64,000 nt of DNA, taken from Diabrotica undecimpunctata. Its lineage: Eukaryota > Arthropoda > Insecta > Coleoptera > Chrysomelidae. The DNA lies in the NCBI RefSeq assembly GCF_040954645.1, contig NC_092806.1, forward strand, positions 868,001 through 932,000. The letters run 5' to 3'. Below, piece by piece: positions 43,701 to 55,300 of this stretch. The stretch's first letter is position 1; each line of letters opens with the position of its first letter. Position numbers and translations under genes: made by a program. Below the pieces are notes generated by a model that worked only from the letters and a program-made list of their open reading frames with translations, was not told the origin of the DNA and searched no databases.

Positions 43701-46231
43701 AAGAGGTTTTTGCCATCTCAGTATCGTAAGTCTAATTTTTTTAATTATTTTTTAAGATTTTATTTGGCCCAATGGAGAAAAACCATCAAAGACAATCAAT
43801 TTCGTTGGAAAAGGAGAAGCGTCTACGGCAATTGAAAAATATTTTAATTTAGGCGAATCAACTGTACGAGCAAAAAAAAAAAAAATAATGAAGATGCTAT
43901 AAGAAAAACTATAATTTCTGCTACAAAATTAAGCACCAAATTTTCATCTTACTCAAGAAATGTATTATTAGAAAGAATTTCTGTAAGTGGTTATTTAATA
44001 TAGGAAAAAGCTCTTCAGTTTAATGAGAATGAAACAGTCAGAGCCACCAACTTTCAGTTCCCAAGTTTTTTGTTTTTGTCTTGGTTTTATGTAATGTTAG
44101 AACACTATGGAACGTATCCCTACTTTTTCAAGGCAAGTAATGTCTTTTTTTATGCGATTTTTTTATATGCTACCCTCTGTGGAACGTATCCAACAGATAA
44201 AACGAGACCTTACTGATAAAAATTAAGTCCTACGCCTATGTTTCTCTAATGTGCCAGTTTTTTTCTGTATTTGAATGGATGTAGCATAAATAAAACAAAA
44301 TCAATTAATTTAATATATAATACCTTACGAGTTTACTCACTAGTTATACTAAATGATCCAAAAAAAAACTGCTTAAACCTTTTGCAAAATTTGCTTTAAT
44401 ATAGTTTTTGGAGTGATTATGAATGCAAAATGTGGTGAATGAAAACATAACACATTGGATAAATATAGGCGTTCCGTGGAAAGAATTCCGTTCAAAATAT
44501 ATGGAAAGAAAAGTGTTATATGGCTAAATGCTTCATTTATGTATCTTTCCAATGATTTATCACACATGACATGTTCTATATGCAAAACGAAATGAGGTGA
44601 TTGTGAAACTAAAGGAAAGTAGGTTCATAAATTACAGATTGCTGTATCATTCAAATATTTTTCTTTTAAAATAAAATTGGGAAAAGGAGTAGACTAATAA
44701 TTTAAATACTAGGTGAAAGCTGCATAAAGATAAAATGCCTGAGGCAGTAAAAAATTTCATACAGATTAAACTGCAACCTAATCAAATAGAAAAAGAATAA
44801 ATTTGTAGATTTTACGAAATACGTATTAACTTACCTGGAGTAATATCACCATGAACACCCAAATCAACTTCATTGGTCACACTCTTATTGGTCAAGTCGT
44901 ACTGGCAAGTCACAGCTAATCCCAAATCGCTGCTGGTTACAATCTTGTCGTGGTGTTGGATAACTACGTCGTTGATGTACCTTCCTAAACCGTTTTTCCT
45001 CACATTGCATTCCAGGTTATCGTATGGCATATTGAGTTCGAATTCCAAGCTATTGTTAACGTCTCTGACGCACGAGTTTGGACTTCCCTTGGCATATATT
45101 TTACCGTCGAACAACCTGCTGGTTTGGATTCTGGCGATCATGTCTCCCGATCTGCAGTCGATGCTTACGTTGTAGCAAGAGCTCAGTTCGTAAGTGGCGG
45201 CTTCTGGTACTTCTAGGTAAGGATCCTGCGAAACATAAAACGATAGGTAGAAACATCGTTTTTTTTTTTGTAATTGATACAAAGCTTTTCCACCGAAAAT
45301 ATGTAAAAACATGATTTTTTTGTAAATAAAATAAATAATATTTTCGTGTTAATGTATGACTCTTATTAGAAGCTAAGTATTATGGAAAAAGGGAACATTT
45401 AAATCAGAGCTCAATACAAATTAATCTATTTTGAATCTCGAAAGTAAAAATCCGAAGATTTCTATTGACGAAACCAAAAATTCAGATTTTTGATTTAATC
45501 TGTGCCTGCTATAAATTTGCAAGACAAATAAGACCATGCTAAAGATGTAAGGGCTTCTGTACCAGTCGTTGTGATGATTCCTGCTAGGATAAAATATAGT
45601 CCTTTTTTTAATCTACTTTGCTATGTTTTAAACTTAAAGGCAAATCCATTGTAAAACAACTTTAAATAACATTGTTGATTTTTTCTTCTTTGTGACCAAC
45701 CATTTAGTACTGCTCATCATACATCAACGTCCTTTATGGTAAACTCTGTAAAATAACGAACGTTTGTCTAGAATTACTAAACTATTCTGACCATTGAAAC
45801 GATCGAAAGCTCGTTATTCATTCAGTAATTAATAATTAATCAACTGACGGAATTGACAAGCCTAACATTGTACTATGATATTTGGATACCTTACCTGAAT
45901 ATCTGACAAAGTAGCTCTGGAGTGGTGGCTCAATCTGCAGACCATCTCACCGGTGTCACCGTAGTCGTAGGAATGGCATCTGTAGGGGCTGTTCAAGCAG
46001 AGTTCTCTACATTCATCTACAGATCCGACGTCCTGGTAAACAGAGTCGACCGTTTTTAAGATTCTGCCACTAAGTTTCTTGAATTCGCAAAGTTTGGTTG
46101 GCTCCTCGATGCAGTTATTTTCCATGTACTCGACGCCATCAGCGGGTTGGAACGCCGTACTACCCGCTACGGTTATGCGGTCCATTTTGGAGAGTTCGCA
46201 GTTACCTGATGCGTTATGATAATTGGCAGAC
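40212..46231 (-). CDS. PAN/ZP-domain type I membrane protein (C-terminal four exons)
   Basis: Apical extracellular-matrix protein. In flies, PAN+ZP proteins (trynity, neyo, morpheyus, nompA) shape epidermal and cuticle surfaces; which ortholog this is I cannot say. Exons 46231-45895, 45225-44835, 42088-41814, 40745-40212 join in phase (junction phases 0, 1, 0). The product starts inside a PAN module (NCELSKMDRITVAGS), followed by Cys-rich PAN sequence (CREL-CLNSPYRCHSYDYG, MVCRLSHHSRATL). The ZP domain runs from CYNVSIDCRSGDM through CVRDVNNSLEFELNMPY and VGDPLALKFEIMD to DAFKFPSSEVVQFRALVTPC. Then come a polybasic furin-type site GKRRRRRS, a transmembrane helix (GLIVAATIFLSAQLAVIAAW) and a ~45-residue tail ending THSRRF. 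Cleavage before the membrane fits release for ZP polymerisation. The signal peptide and first PAN exons are absent, probably beyond the window; 46232-64000 on the minus strand shows none. Confidence 0.9.
40746..41813. other. PAN/ZP gene intron
   Basis: AT-rich; no element recognised. Confidence 0.5.
41814..42088 (-). CDS. PAN/ZP gene exon y: ZP linker and start of ZP-C
   Basis: Acceptor GGACTTGCAG, donor GTAAGT, phase 0. Encodes LSEEVTVDSPNVAMKITDRN, VGDPLALKFEIMD, FVRELVAMDG and LIDSDGCPTDHFIMGP, the ZP-C hallmark DSxGCP. Confidence 0.92.
42089..43344. other. PAN/ZP gene intron, left part
   Basis: Between the ZP-C exon and the Tigger-like insertion. A somewhat GC-richer patch at 42780-42870 is not assignable. 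Confidence 0.4.
43345..44215 (+). mobile_element. Tigger/pogo-like element remnant with terminal inverted repeats
   Basis: The left end 43345 (GAGTAAGGTCTCTTTTTATG) and the reverse complement of the right end at 44215 (CAGTAAGGTCTCGTTTTATC) match over most of 17 bases. The interior at 43770-44040 reads, in shifted frames, a CENP-B/pogo-type N-terminal helix-turn-helix remnant: EKEKRLRQLKN, then EDAIRKTI, and finally EKALQFNENE, which matches the EKALxFN block of Tigger/jerky transposases. No DDE core. It sits in an intron of the PAN/ZP gene. Confidence 0.65.
44216..44834. other. PAN/ZP gene intron, right part
   Basis: AT-rich; nothing recognised. Confidence 0.45.
44835..45225 (-). CDS. PAN/ZP gene exon x: ZP-N
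   Basis: Acceptor TTTCGCAG, donor GTAAGT, ends phase 1. Encodes DPYLEVPEAATYELSSCYN, then the ZP-N Cys pattern (C...DC, SCVRD, LECNV, VTCQYD) and ends GVHGDITP. Short runs of the reading past the donor have no homology, supporting the splice site. Confidence 0.9.
45226..45894. other. PAN/ZP gene intron between PAN and ZP exons
   Basis: Nothing recognised. Confidence 0.5.
45895..46231 (-). CDS. PAN/ZP gene exon w: PAN modules
   Basis: Acceptor TTTTGTTTTAG just above 46231, donor GTAAGG below 45895. One base completes a codon from an unseen upstream exon, then SANYHNASGNCELSKMDRIT. It carries the end of one PAN module and a second one with CEFKKLSG, CRELCLNSPYRC and CRLSHHSR. Confidence 0.88.
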
Positions 46232-48502
46232 CTAAAACAAAATATTCTTAATTAGAAGACACACATATACATATTATGGATTAAGTTTTTAATTTGTATA
46301 GGTTAGGTAGTTGTTATTACTATGATCTTTAAACAACATAATTAAGAAAGAATACAACTAATGAACTTCGGATTCCACATAATAATTGCCTTCAATGATG
46401 TTATTCACAATGAGCTTTAATTCAATTTTAGTTTTTTAATTTTGTCCATATACCATCTGTCGAAAGACAAATTATTTCATCGACGATTACAACAAACTTA
46501 AAACATTGTTATTAAGTTCTAAGTGGATTCCATTCAATTTGCAATTATTACCTTTCCCACTGAAGTTGAAATGCCAATGACGGCGATACTAAAAAGGAAA
46601 TTTTCGCTTTCGATACAAGCATCATCGAGTGGCAACAGTTTTAAATCAGAACAGGGCCGGGCTTAGGTGTTCAATTTTTAAATACCATGATACAATAAGC
46701 TTTTTTACGAAACTTCTAAATTGCTGAATTATTTTCTTTCGTTCTATTCTATTTATTAGTTTGTCTCTTTGACATGCAATAATATTTTATAAAGCACCTT
46801 TGTTTATGATTACCTAGGCTCTTTTATTCGTGTTATTCTTATTAGGCAGTTCGATTTTTTATTATCGATTCATTGTAGTGATATTTCTTTTACGATTTTT
46901 CATTAACGATCTCTTCAACAGCTTGCCTTGCATACATTCTCCAACTGGTATCTCATCTAGTGTAATTTTCAAATGACTGTTTTTTACATTCTTCACATGT
47001 GGTTTTCTTCTTCTTCTTTGAGTACCGTTTCCAAATTAGACGTATATACCTTTCATGGCTATATACGTGGTTATACTTGATTTTTAAAGTTTGTTACTGT
47101 TGCCGAATCATGATAATTAGAGAGATCAGTTTCATTGTTGACAACGAATTGTGATCTTATTAACTCTCCAGGTATGTTTGTGCTCTTTATTTTCTCGCTT
47201 CATAGGTGATGTTGAGTTTTACTTTTATTTGGTAGAATTGTTTGTTATGCATTTCTTTCTGAGAGGAATACAGAATGCATAACAAACATTCTGTTTGTTC
47301 TGGTCGACACTTATTTTATTTGATTTATTAAAACATTTTCTACCGTTTTTTTTTTAATAAAATAGTCAGGTAGTTTGAAACAGCTAACATATTTCAGTAA
47401 CTTGTGGCTATATTGTCCGTTTTATATAGCCTAGCATAAAAGAGATTAGAGTTATGAAAAAAAACTTGTCCGACCATTTACAGCTTTTTTTGTGAAGGCA
47501 CCCAATATGCACCAGCAGTCGCTGATTGGAGGTGAAAAAAATGAATAGGGCTATTTTATTCTATAAAAATACAGTAAAAATACTTTTTTATCAAAATCAC
47601 AATTTTCCAAAACTGGGAGATGTTTTTCTCAAAATTTACTACACCAATCTTAGTTAACCAAATTGTTTTTAATAATATGCCCGAATAAAAAGTGACATAT
47701 TGATAAAACATAACATTATTCTGCTTTTAGAGCTCGTTATACTGTTATTACGTTGATTAAAGTAAAGTGTGCATAAATAAAAAAGTAATCATGTGAATAT
47801 AATATGCATATTATTAACAAACTTTAACGATGCATGCGCATTGGCTTCAATAACTCACACAACTGAGAGTCGCCATGCCAAACCAGTAGAGTTGCGCATT
47901 AGCTCTCTTTTACTTTATCTTTGTTACCTCACGTTTTTACCAGTTGGCAACCTTAATTTGGGACAATTTTTTTCCTAGCCAATCTTAAATCATCATATTA
48001 AAAAAAAGGTATATAATCAACGAAATTTTGAATCAACATGAATTACCATTAATTTAATTAAAATTATTGGCGGCCTTTTTTTAATAGACTTGTTATCAAT
48101 GTATTCTCCTATTCTTAAATGTATGTAAAAATGTGAGTTTGATTCGCTAGTTATGAACGAAGTAGTTTAGCAGTGGGATCTTAGATTATTATAATTATTA
48201 TTAACAAATTTGTTAAATATTGTTTGTTGTAATACCTAACTGGTGTAATACTCTGTGTAGCTTTGCCAATGTTACAGTTAAAAAAAAAGTACAACGTGAG
48301 TAGTTTTAATAAAAAAAAAAGAATGTAACCGATAACAAATAAAACATTTACTAGAAAAATAACTTTCTATTAATATTAAGTTCATTTCTAATAATTTCTA
48401 TTTGCAAATAAATATCGAGAAGTCAACCATAGCAGGAACGTCTTGTCTTGGCTAGAATCTATATAAAAGTGTATATAAAATAGTAAGTTTTTAATACATT
48501 GT
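46232..48502. other. Upstream intron or flank of the PAN/ZP gene, no further exon seen
   Basis: AT-rich. A short hairpin occurs at about 47237-47300 (TTGTTTGTTATGCATT against AATGCATAACAAACA). No minus-strand exon with PAN-like Cys pattern was found. Confidence 0.4.
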
Positions 48503-48518
48503 ATCAAATATAAATTAA
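48503..48518. repeat. Target-site duplication of the BovB/RTE-like LINE (left copy)
   Basis: ATCAAATATAAATTAA, repeated without change at 48990-49005 after the LINE tail. Confidence 0.9.
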
Positions 48519-48989
48519 CCCTTATACAACCAGTGTTGACATATGGGTCGGAGACATGGACCATTTCCAAGGTAGATGAAAATCTCCTGCTTATATTTGA
48601 ACGAAGGATCCTGAGAAGAATATTTGGTGGCATCTGTGAAAATGGTGTTTGGAGAAGGAGGTACAACTACGAGATATATCACAGATATAGACATCTATTT
48701 GGTGGTAAAGACGTAGTATCCTTTATAAAAATAGGAAGACTTAGATGGGCAGGACATCTGGCAGGATCACAGCAGAACAACCCTCCTAGAAGAATCCTTA
48801 TGTCACAACCTGTGGGAAGTAGAAGTAGGGGTAGACCAAAACTCAGATGGAGGGATGGTGTAGATGAGGATGGTAGACAAATAGGCGCAGCAAACTGACA
48901 ACAGTTGGCAATGGATAGAGCTGACTGGCGTAATAGACTTGGGAAGTCCGAAGCTCTTTTATAGGGCTATAGCACCAATGATGGTGATG
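48519..48989 (+). mobile_element. 5'-truncated BovB/RTE-like LINE with 16-bp target-site duplication
   Basis: Open frame 48533-48898: LTYGSETWTISKVDENLLLI, FERRILRRIFGGICENGVW, FIKIGRLRWAGHLAGS, SRSRGRPKLRWRDGVDEDGR, then stop where Trp is usual, and MDRADWRNRLG to the 3' end. It finishes in an ATGATGGTGATG tail, typical of BovB/RTE elements. ATCAAATATAAATTAA flanks both sides exactly (48503-48518, 48990-49005), which fixes the ends. Only the C-terminal part of ORF2 is present. Confidence 0.85.
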
Positions 48990-49169
48990 ATCAAATATAA
49001 ATTAATAATATGTAAAACGTTTGTTGTTTGTGTCTAATTTTCCTGATTTAGTAATGCATGTGTGAGATAATTTAATTATTTAACCTTTTATTCAGTCAAA
49101 AATTATTACTTGAAAGAAGAAAAATTCCTCCAAACTCTATAATCTATAATGTCTAGAATAACTCTATTA

Positions 49170-49540
49170 CCTTTATAAGACCTACGGTCAAAGCAGTATA
49201 GAATGAAAGGAGGAGTTAAACACACGAGTCCGGCACTCTTCATTATTTTAATGGATAGAACAGTCAAAACACAAGAAACGGTAACAGTCAAGCACAGATA
49301 ATGTAGAGTATACAAGACTTACACTGGCCATAATAGGAAATCTTCTGTATGCAGATGATAAACTTTTAGTAGCGACGTCGAAAACAGATATAAGTGAGTT
49401 ACTTACAGTATGAACAGATAAAAAAACGAACATTTTAAAAGAAATAAATACCAAGAAAAGTGAAAACTGATTCCAAAAAGTAAAGCGATTTCTATAATGA
49501 ACCTAAAAATTTATTTAGATACAGTTTACAGAACAAATAA
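49170..49540 (+). mobile_element. Decayed LINE RT fragment
   Basis: GVKHTSPALFIILMDRTVKT (degenerate RVRQGGVLSPxLF block) at about 49212, then NLLYADDKLLVATSKTDISE at about 49340-49395 with an intact YADD box in a shifted frame. Stops and frameshifts on both sides. Confidence 0.65.
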
Positions 49541-49734
49541 ATAAACAATAGATGGAACCACCTGTGGTACCTAAGTCAAGGATCAAAATCAATTTCATAA
49601 AAATTTACTTGATATTTTTTACATTTTTGTACATTATTTACTTTTGTTGATCCAATTACAACAAAATAAAAGCAAAACAAGTAAATTATGACTATAATAC
49701 ATATATTTGCTAGCCACGCTATTCTAATTTACGC

Positions 49735-49975
49735 CTGACAGCAGTTTGACAGGCCTCAATCTCACGGTCCACTTCACGCGGTTTCCATTTAGCGCCGGAT
49801 CTGTCTCTTCGAATAAAATCTGCTTAGCACAAACGATATCAGACGGACAGCGTTGGGCTGCCACTGCCACTCTATTTGATGGCTTCACGTTTGGATCTCA
49901 CAATCGGCTGTCTCATTGTTACAGTTGGCAGCTCCGCACATACGAAGACTTGGATGCTCCGCACAAGACAATTGC
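49735..49975. other. GC-richer patch of unknown nature
   Basis: Markedly less AT-rich than its surroundings, open in one plus frame (49746-49979) and partly in another. No domain recognised on either strand. Could be a fragment of an unknown repeat. Confidence 0.3.
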
Positions 49976-50229
49976 ATAAAATAACAATTATTTTTATATT
50001 GACCGTAGAAGTAATTTCTCAACGTCTAGGTAACATGCCGAGTAATCTATCCACTACATCACGACACGGACTGCACCAGAAGAGCATTGGCGGGTTAGAA
50101 TTGGAGCAAGTGACGGAATGTCAACAAAACATTAATAAAACCATGTATTTAATTGCTGCCCAAGGGTTAAAATTTACTAAATATTGCCAAAGTGATAGAA
50201 TATTACAATAGAAATAATAAGGAAGTTGT

Positions 50230-51500
50230 TTTCTTTATATTAAAATGCCTGTTTAGGCAGGAAGTACATGCATGTTTTATCGATTTTGAAAAAGCTTTTG
50301 ACAGAGTACGTTAAGCTAAGAGACATTCTTGAAAGAAAGGACATATATAATAAAGATCTGCGAATAATTCTCTGCGAATATTCTGCGAATAAAATATTGG
50401 AATCAGAAAGCTAACATCAAAATAGAAAATGAGATATCACAAGCAAAAGAAATACGTAGAGGAGTACGACAGGGATGTATTTTCTCACTGCTGCTATTTA
50501 ATGTTTATAGTGAAAGCATCTGCCAGGAAACCCTTTTGCAAGCAAACGAAGGAATCGTAATCAATGGAAAGTTTGTAAATAATATTCGAAACGCAGACGA
50601 CACTGTACTAGTTGCAAGAACAGTAAAAGAATTACAACGATTACTTACAAATATAGATATTGCCTGCAACAGTTATGGCATAAGTATCAATATCAAAAAA
50701 ACCAAATATATGGTCTTCAGTAAGAACGTGACACAACCAGCATGTTAGTATAAACGGCATTTAAATTGAAAAAGTATGAAGGGGACTTCAATAAACGAAA
50801 CTGGAGACCGAAACAATGAAATAAAAATACGTATCGAAATTGCCAGGGCCACCTTCATAAAGATGAGGAAATTCTTCTGCAACAGAGATATAAACATCCC
50901 TCTACGATTAAGAATGCTAAGGGGCTACGTATATAACACGCCATTATACGGTATAGAGGCCTGAACTCTCAAACAGAACAACATAAAAAATATTGAAAGT
51001 TTCGAGATGTGGTGCTACCGTCGAATGCTGAAGATAAGTGGGGTTGAAAGAGTCATAAACTTTGAAGTAATGCAAAGGATAGGAAAAGATCCAGAAATTT
51101 TGTCAACTATTGGAAACAAAATGGAACTGATCATTTTCAAATTTGTATTGAGAAAAACCAAAATAAGAAATTATAAGACGGTAATAAGACACAGTGACGT
51201 GGGGATAATAAAAACATCAGATGTGGAAATATTGGAAAGGGGGGAAAGAAAAATGATCATAGCTATACGTGAAGTCAAAAATACGGTAGAAAATTTGGGT
51301 ACAAATAAATCGCTAAATGAACTATAGCATTCGACGCTGAATAAGCTAATAATTGGATGGATGGGGTATGTGATGAGAATGGATAATGAAAGGATGCCAA
51401 AGATGGTACTAAAATGGGGCAAATCAGGAAAAGAAGAAAAGAACAACCAAGACAAAGATAGTTGTAGCGTACAAGATCTCAGAAAAATTAGAGTTTATAT
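50230..51500 (+). mobile_element. LINE remnant, RT to C-terminus
   Basis: HACFIDFEKAFDRV at about 50270 (first catalytic block), GVRQGCIFSLLLFNVYSE at 50462, VNNIRNADDTVLVARTVKEL at 50574 (YADD with Tyr changed to Asn), IPLRLRMLRGYVYNTPLYGI and ESFEMWCYRRMLKI. Beyond 51120 the similarity changes to a different type of C-terminus (IIGWMGYVMRMDNERMPKMV at about 51345), so two copies may be fused. Several frameshifts. Confidence 0.75.
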
Positions 51501-51724
51501 TCAATTATTTATTTGTAGATTGTAGACTATAAGAAGTTGATTCATGTATGTTGGAAGCAAAGATCACGGACTGGATTAGAAAATCAATTGTATGTTGATT
51601 ATTAAAAGTTGTATAAATTAAAAAATAAACAAACAATTCAATGGACCAATACAAGTAGATATATTTTTATGTAAATCTCCAGTAAACAGTGCAAACGGTG
51701 ATTACCCAGATATTTAAAAGTCTT

Positions 51725-52690
51725 TCAACGGCTTTTATTTATGGATGTAAGGAAAGAAAGTCTTCCTTCCTTTTGAGAATACTCACAATTCGTGTTAAGT
51801 TGTTGTGGGTATTTATTATCAGTTACTGCTTTTACCCGTTTTGGCATACATTTTACGAGCTTCTGATAGTTTCTAGATATTCTTTTATCTCGAAACCAAA
51901 CCTGAATGACCGCTTCAATCATTTTGATCATAGTACAGTCGATTTTGCGCAGTCTAGCTTTGCAAATGGCCCATAAATTTTCAATGAGGTGGAGGTCTGG
52001 CGAATAAACGGACCAATCTAAAACATTACCTTTACTTCTTCCTTCCTCCTTGGGGCTGACATTTTAAGAGTTCTGTTTTCAAACGCTGTTCCAACATGGA
52101 TTTGTATTTTTAGATGTTCATCATGCCTTCGATTGGTACTAAAGATTCAACCAACCCATTTTTTGGCTGAATGTTTTACGGTTTGGTCAATATGAGATGG
52201 TGTAATGTTTTTATTCTCAGACTTCCTAAAGAATTTCGACCGCTGTCGCTGTACTATAAACTAAGTTTCATCTGTAAATAGGACGTTTCTTCAGTCTTCT
52301 AAAGTCCAATTATAATATTTTTTGGCCCACAATAGCCTTTGTTTCTCTATTCGTTCAGTTAGAAACGTTTTTTCTGTGGACGTATTGCCCTTCTAGCATT
52401 CTCCAAAAGTCTTTTCCGAACAGTTACGTCATGAATAGCTACACCTGATGCTGCTAGGATTTTGTTGAAAAGCTCTTGGCTTGTTTTTCTTGGGTCCAAT
52501 TTGCTCTTTCGAAATAAAAACTTTTCATCTGCTGGTTACGTTTTTGTCTTTCTTCCGCATGTTCTTAGCCTTTTCACATTTATTGGTCCTGTGTCACGAT
52601 TACTCTTCAAAATATTGCTTACTACCCTCTGACTCACTCCACACGTTCTTGATATTTCTCTTTGTGACATAGAAGTGTGTTAACTTAACG
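51725..52690 (-). pseudogene. Tc1-type transposase, near full length but broken
   Basis: Minus strand from about 52672: MSQREISRTCGVSQRVVSNI (helix-turn-helix), then KTSQELFNKILAASGVAIHD and TVRKRLLENARRAIRPQKK. KYYNWTLED and VLFTDET follow, with a stop directly after TDET. SPDLHLIENLWAICKARLRK (SPDLNPIENLW-type block) and the C-terminal end at 51725 close it. Catalytic Asp of TDET and the DLxxIENLW block are visible. A segment between them near 52060 looks shortened. Terminal repeats not resolved. Confidence 0.85.
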
Positions 52691-54829
52691 TGAAAATCTT
52701 TTCACGCTTCCTAGGTGTAATATTAATGATATATTTAAAGGAAACAAACTCACTAATTACCGACACCACACAAAATAGTATAAAACAACAGAAATTTAGT
52801 AAGAAATGTCCTAAAACACCCTCAAATGAAAGGCAGAAAAAAGTAAGGTTATGTTTTCAGTGCTTGGTCAGTTGTAAATGTGTGGACAGTGTTGCCAACT
52901 GTGAATATTGAACAATGTTACAATGATTCCATTAAGTCGCACAATACCGTAAATGTATGGATATAAAATCAGAACTATTACAAATCCGTTAAATTTTTCT
53001 GTAAATAAAATATTTTTAATTAAAAATGTTTTTTTTTAGAAAACTTAAGCTTTCACAGCACTCAAAATATTTCAAAAATGAATATTTCGTTATTCAACCA
53101 CCGTATAGTCCTGACTTGGTACCAAATTACCTGTTTTATTCGTGCCTTTAAAAAACAAATTGTGTATTTAAAATTTTTTAATATCTAAAGTGGTTTTTTA
53201 AACGTGAACATGTTCTCCGACACATGAAAAAGTGATAAAACTGAAAAAGCAAATGAAAAAAAAAATCTAAAGTCTAAAGACAGCACCCAAATAAGACAAT
53301 AATTGTCTAATTAACATTAAGGGACTTACTATTGAACATATTTAAAAATACCAACCTCTCCGTATGGAGGCCTGAAAATAAAACGTGCACGACACTGGAA
53401 GGTCCATTTTTCTATGTCGCTATACGAGAGTACAATATAGCACCTGCTATTATATTATGTCGCGCGCTTAATAGACCGTGTCCATTCTGCAGTCTACTTT
53501 TTCCATCCGATATATAATCTGTATATAAACATTAATGTTGACTATCTGTATTAACTGGTCAAGTTGACAAATGATCTTTGTTATCCTCTAGTACACAAGA
53601 TATAATAACATCCTACAATCGTATTTTTTAAAAATTGTATCCGGCTGTAAGCAGATTATCGTTTGTCCTCGTATTTAGAATTGAGATATATTAATAGCTG
53701 GTGGATATCGGACGTGGGATTATTGAAAAGTCGGGAAACGAAAAAAAAAAAAAACTGTATAATTAACGATCTAAGCTAGAAGCCTGGGGTCGAGATACTA
53801 ATAGAGCATTTATCTGTAACAAAACCCCGAAGGATGCTGTGGTAAATTGCTAATGTACTTGGTGGCCACAATATATCCGGATTAAGGCAGGTATTTTCTA
53901 ACCGTCACTTTTACTTTTGGTCTTGTTTTGTTTCATAGGCGTGCAGTACCAAAACAACATCTAAAAGGAATAAACTGGAAGATATAAGAGAGAAACATAA
54001 ACGACTTAGAGTTTCTTGTAGGTATTTTTCTAATAGACCAAAAAGGACAATGGAAATCTGGTAAAGTTTTTTGCATAGTTACTATTTGCAGATAAAAAAA
54101 TTGGAAAGAAACACACGGTAAAAGAGAACATATACAAGTAAAAGAAAAAGTAAGATCATAAATAATAGAAAATATATTAAAATATTCAAAACTAACGAAA
54201 GTTCTGCAATGAAAGAAATAATGGAAAAGGAGGAGATTGTTTTAAAGAATATATAGTATGTATGATATATGTAATTAGTGTCTTTTACACATTGTTTTTT
54301 ATACTAGATTTCTAAAAAAAAACTCTGATGTCTATGTTAAGAAATATGACAAAACGAGAAATTAACTACCTGAAAAGTAAGGTACTGCAGAATTATATGC
54401 ACATAAAATTATTAAAAGTATGCTATAAAATACTATTTAGTTGATTGCATACAAAAATACTTAATATTCAGCCAAAAAAATGAAGAAGTGAGAGAATATC
54501 AAGCAAGTCTTAGCAGTAATAGATCCGTCAAAGATAACATTTTTGCTTCAAAAGGAATACACACTCCCTAAGCATAAAGTCACGACGTTTGCATCTTCAT
54601 AAATTTTAAATACATTTTTAACCTGGCTCTAAGCAAAAAAACTTATAACACGAAAACAAAACAAAAAAAAAGAAATCTTATGGAGAAGATTAAGCTAAGA
54701 CGATTTTAAATAAAAATTAATTACAATATTTCAAAACAATCCATAAAAAGCATCCAAGCAAAAACTTACTGATTATAAAATAAATACCGAACATGTACTT
54801 TACTCGTCTTGTCGCAAAACTAATTTTAC
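52691..54829. other. No gene recognised
   Basis: AT-rich; no convincing coding or repeat structure. Confidence 0.4.
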
Positions 54830-55300
54830 GTTTCTTTTTGATTGGTTAATCGATAATTTTGGGTAGGACTATTTGTTACTGGTCATACCACTAACGAATC
54901 ACTGTTGTATTTATTGTTTCTTTGAAACTGTATGAGTAACGCTTGAATATTATTCGATAAAACTGTAAACCAATAAAGAAAGAAAGGGTGTGTCACTTAG
55001 TTATACTTTTTAAATGCAGAGCAGGTTTTTTATTTGTCTTAAAAATAAAACTAGATTTTAGTGTTTGCATTTTTATTGGTATAATAATAGTTTTGGGCAG
55101 GACTATGTTTTATTAGTCACACTGCTAGCAAACACCTGCCGAATTGATTCTTTTTTTGAGATTGTGAGAGAAGCACTTGGATATTATTCGATTACACTAT
55201 GAACCAATAAAGAAAGATAGGGTGTTTCATTTAGTTATAGGTTCTTCTTAGTAAATGCGGAGCAGGTTTTTTCTTTGTCTCAGTAATAAAACTAGAAGAA
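54830..55300. repeat. Diverged tandem duplication, unit ~234 bp
   Basis: Two head-to-tail copies. GGGTAGGACTAT at 54861 recurs as GGGCAGGACTAT at 55095, and both copies share ATATTATTCGAT, AACCAATAAAGAAAGA, GAGCAGGTTTTTT and AATAAAACTAGA in the same order. Copies differ at many sites. Confidence 0.75.

Noticed and set aside
44873..45314. Plus-strand frames over the ZP-N exon
   Set aside because: They overlap a minus-strand exon with correct splice sites and the ZP Cys pattern.
51689..51976. 95-residue plus-strand frame
   Set aside because: Shadow of the Tc1 transposase C-terminus on the minus strand.
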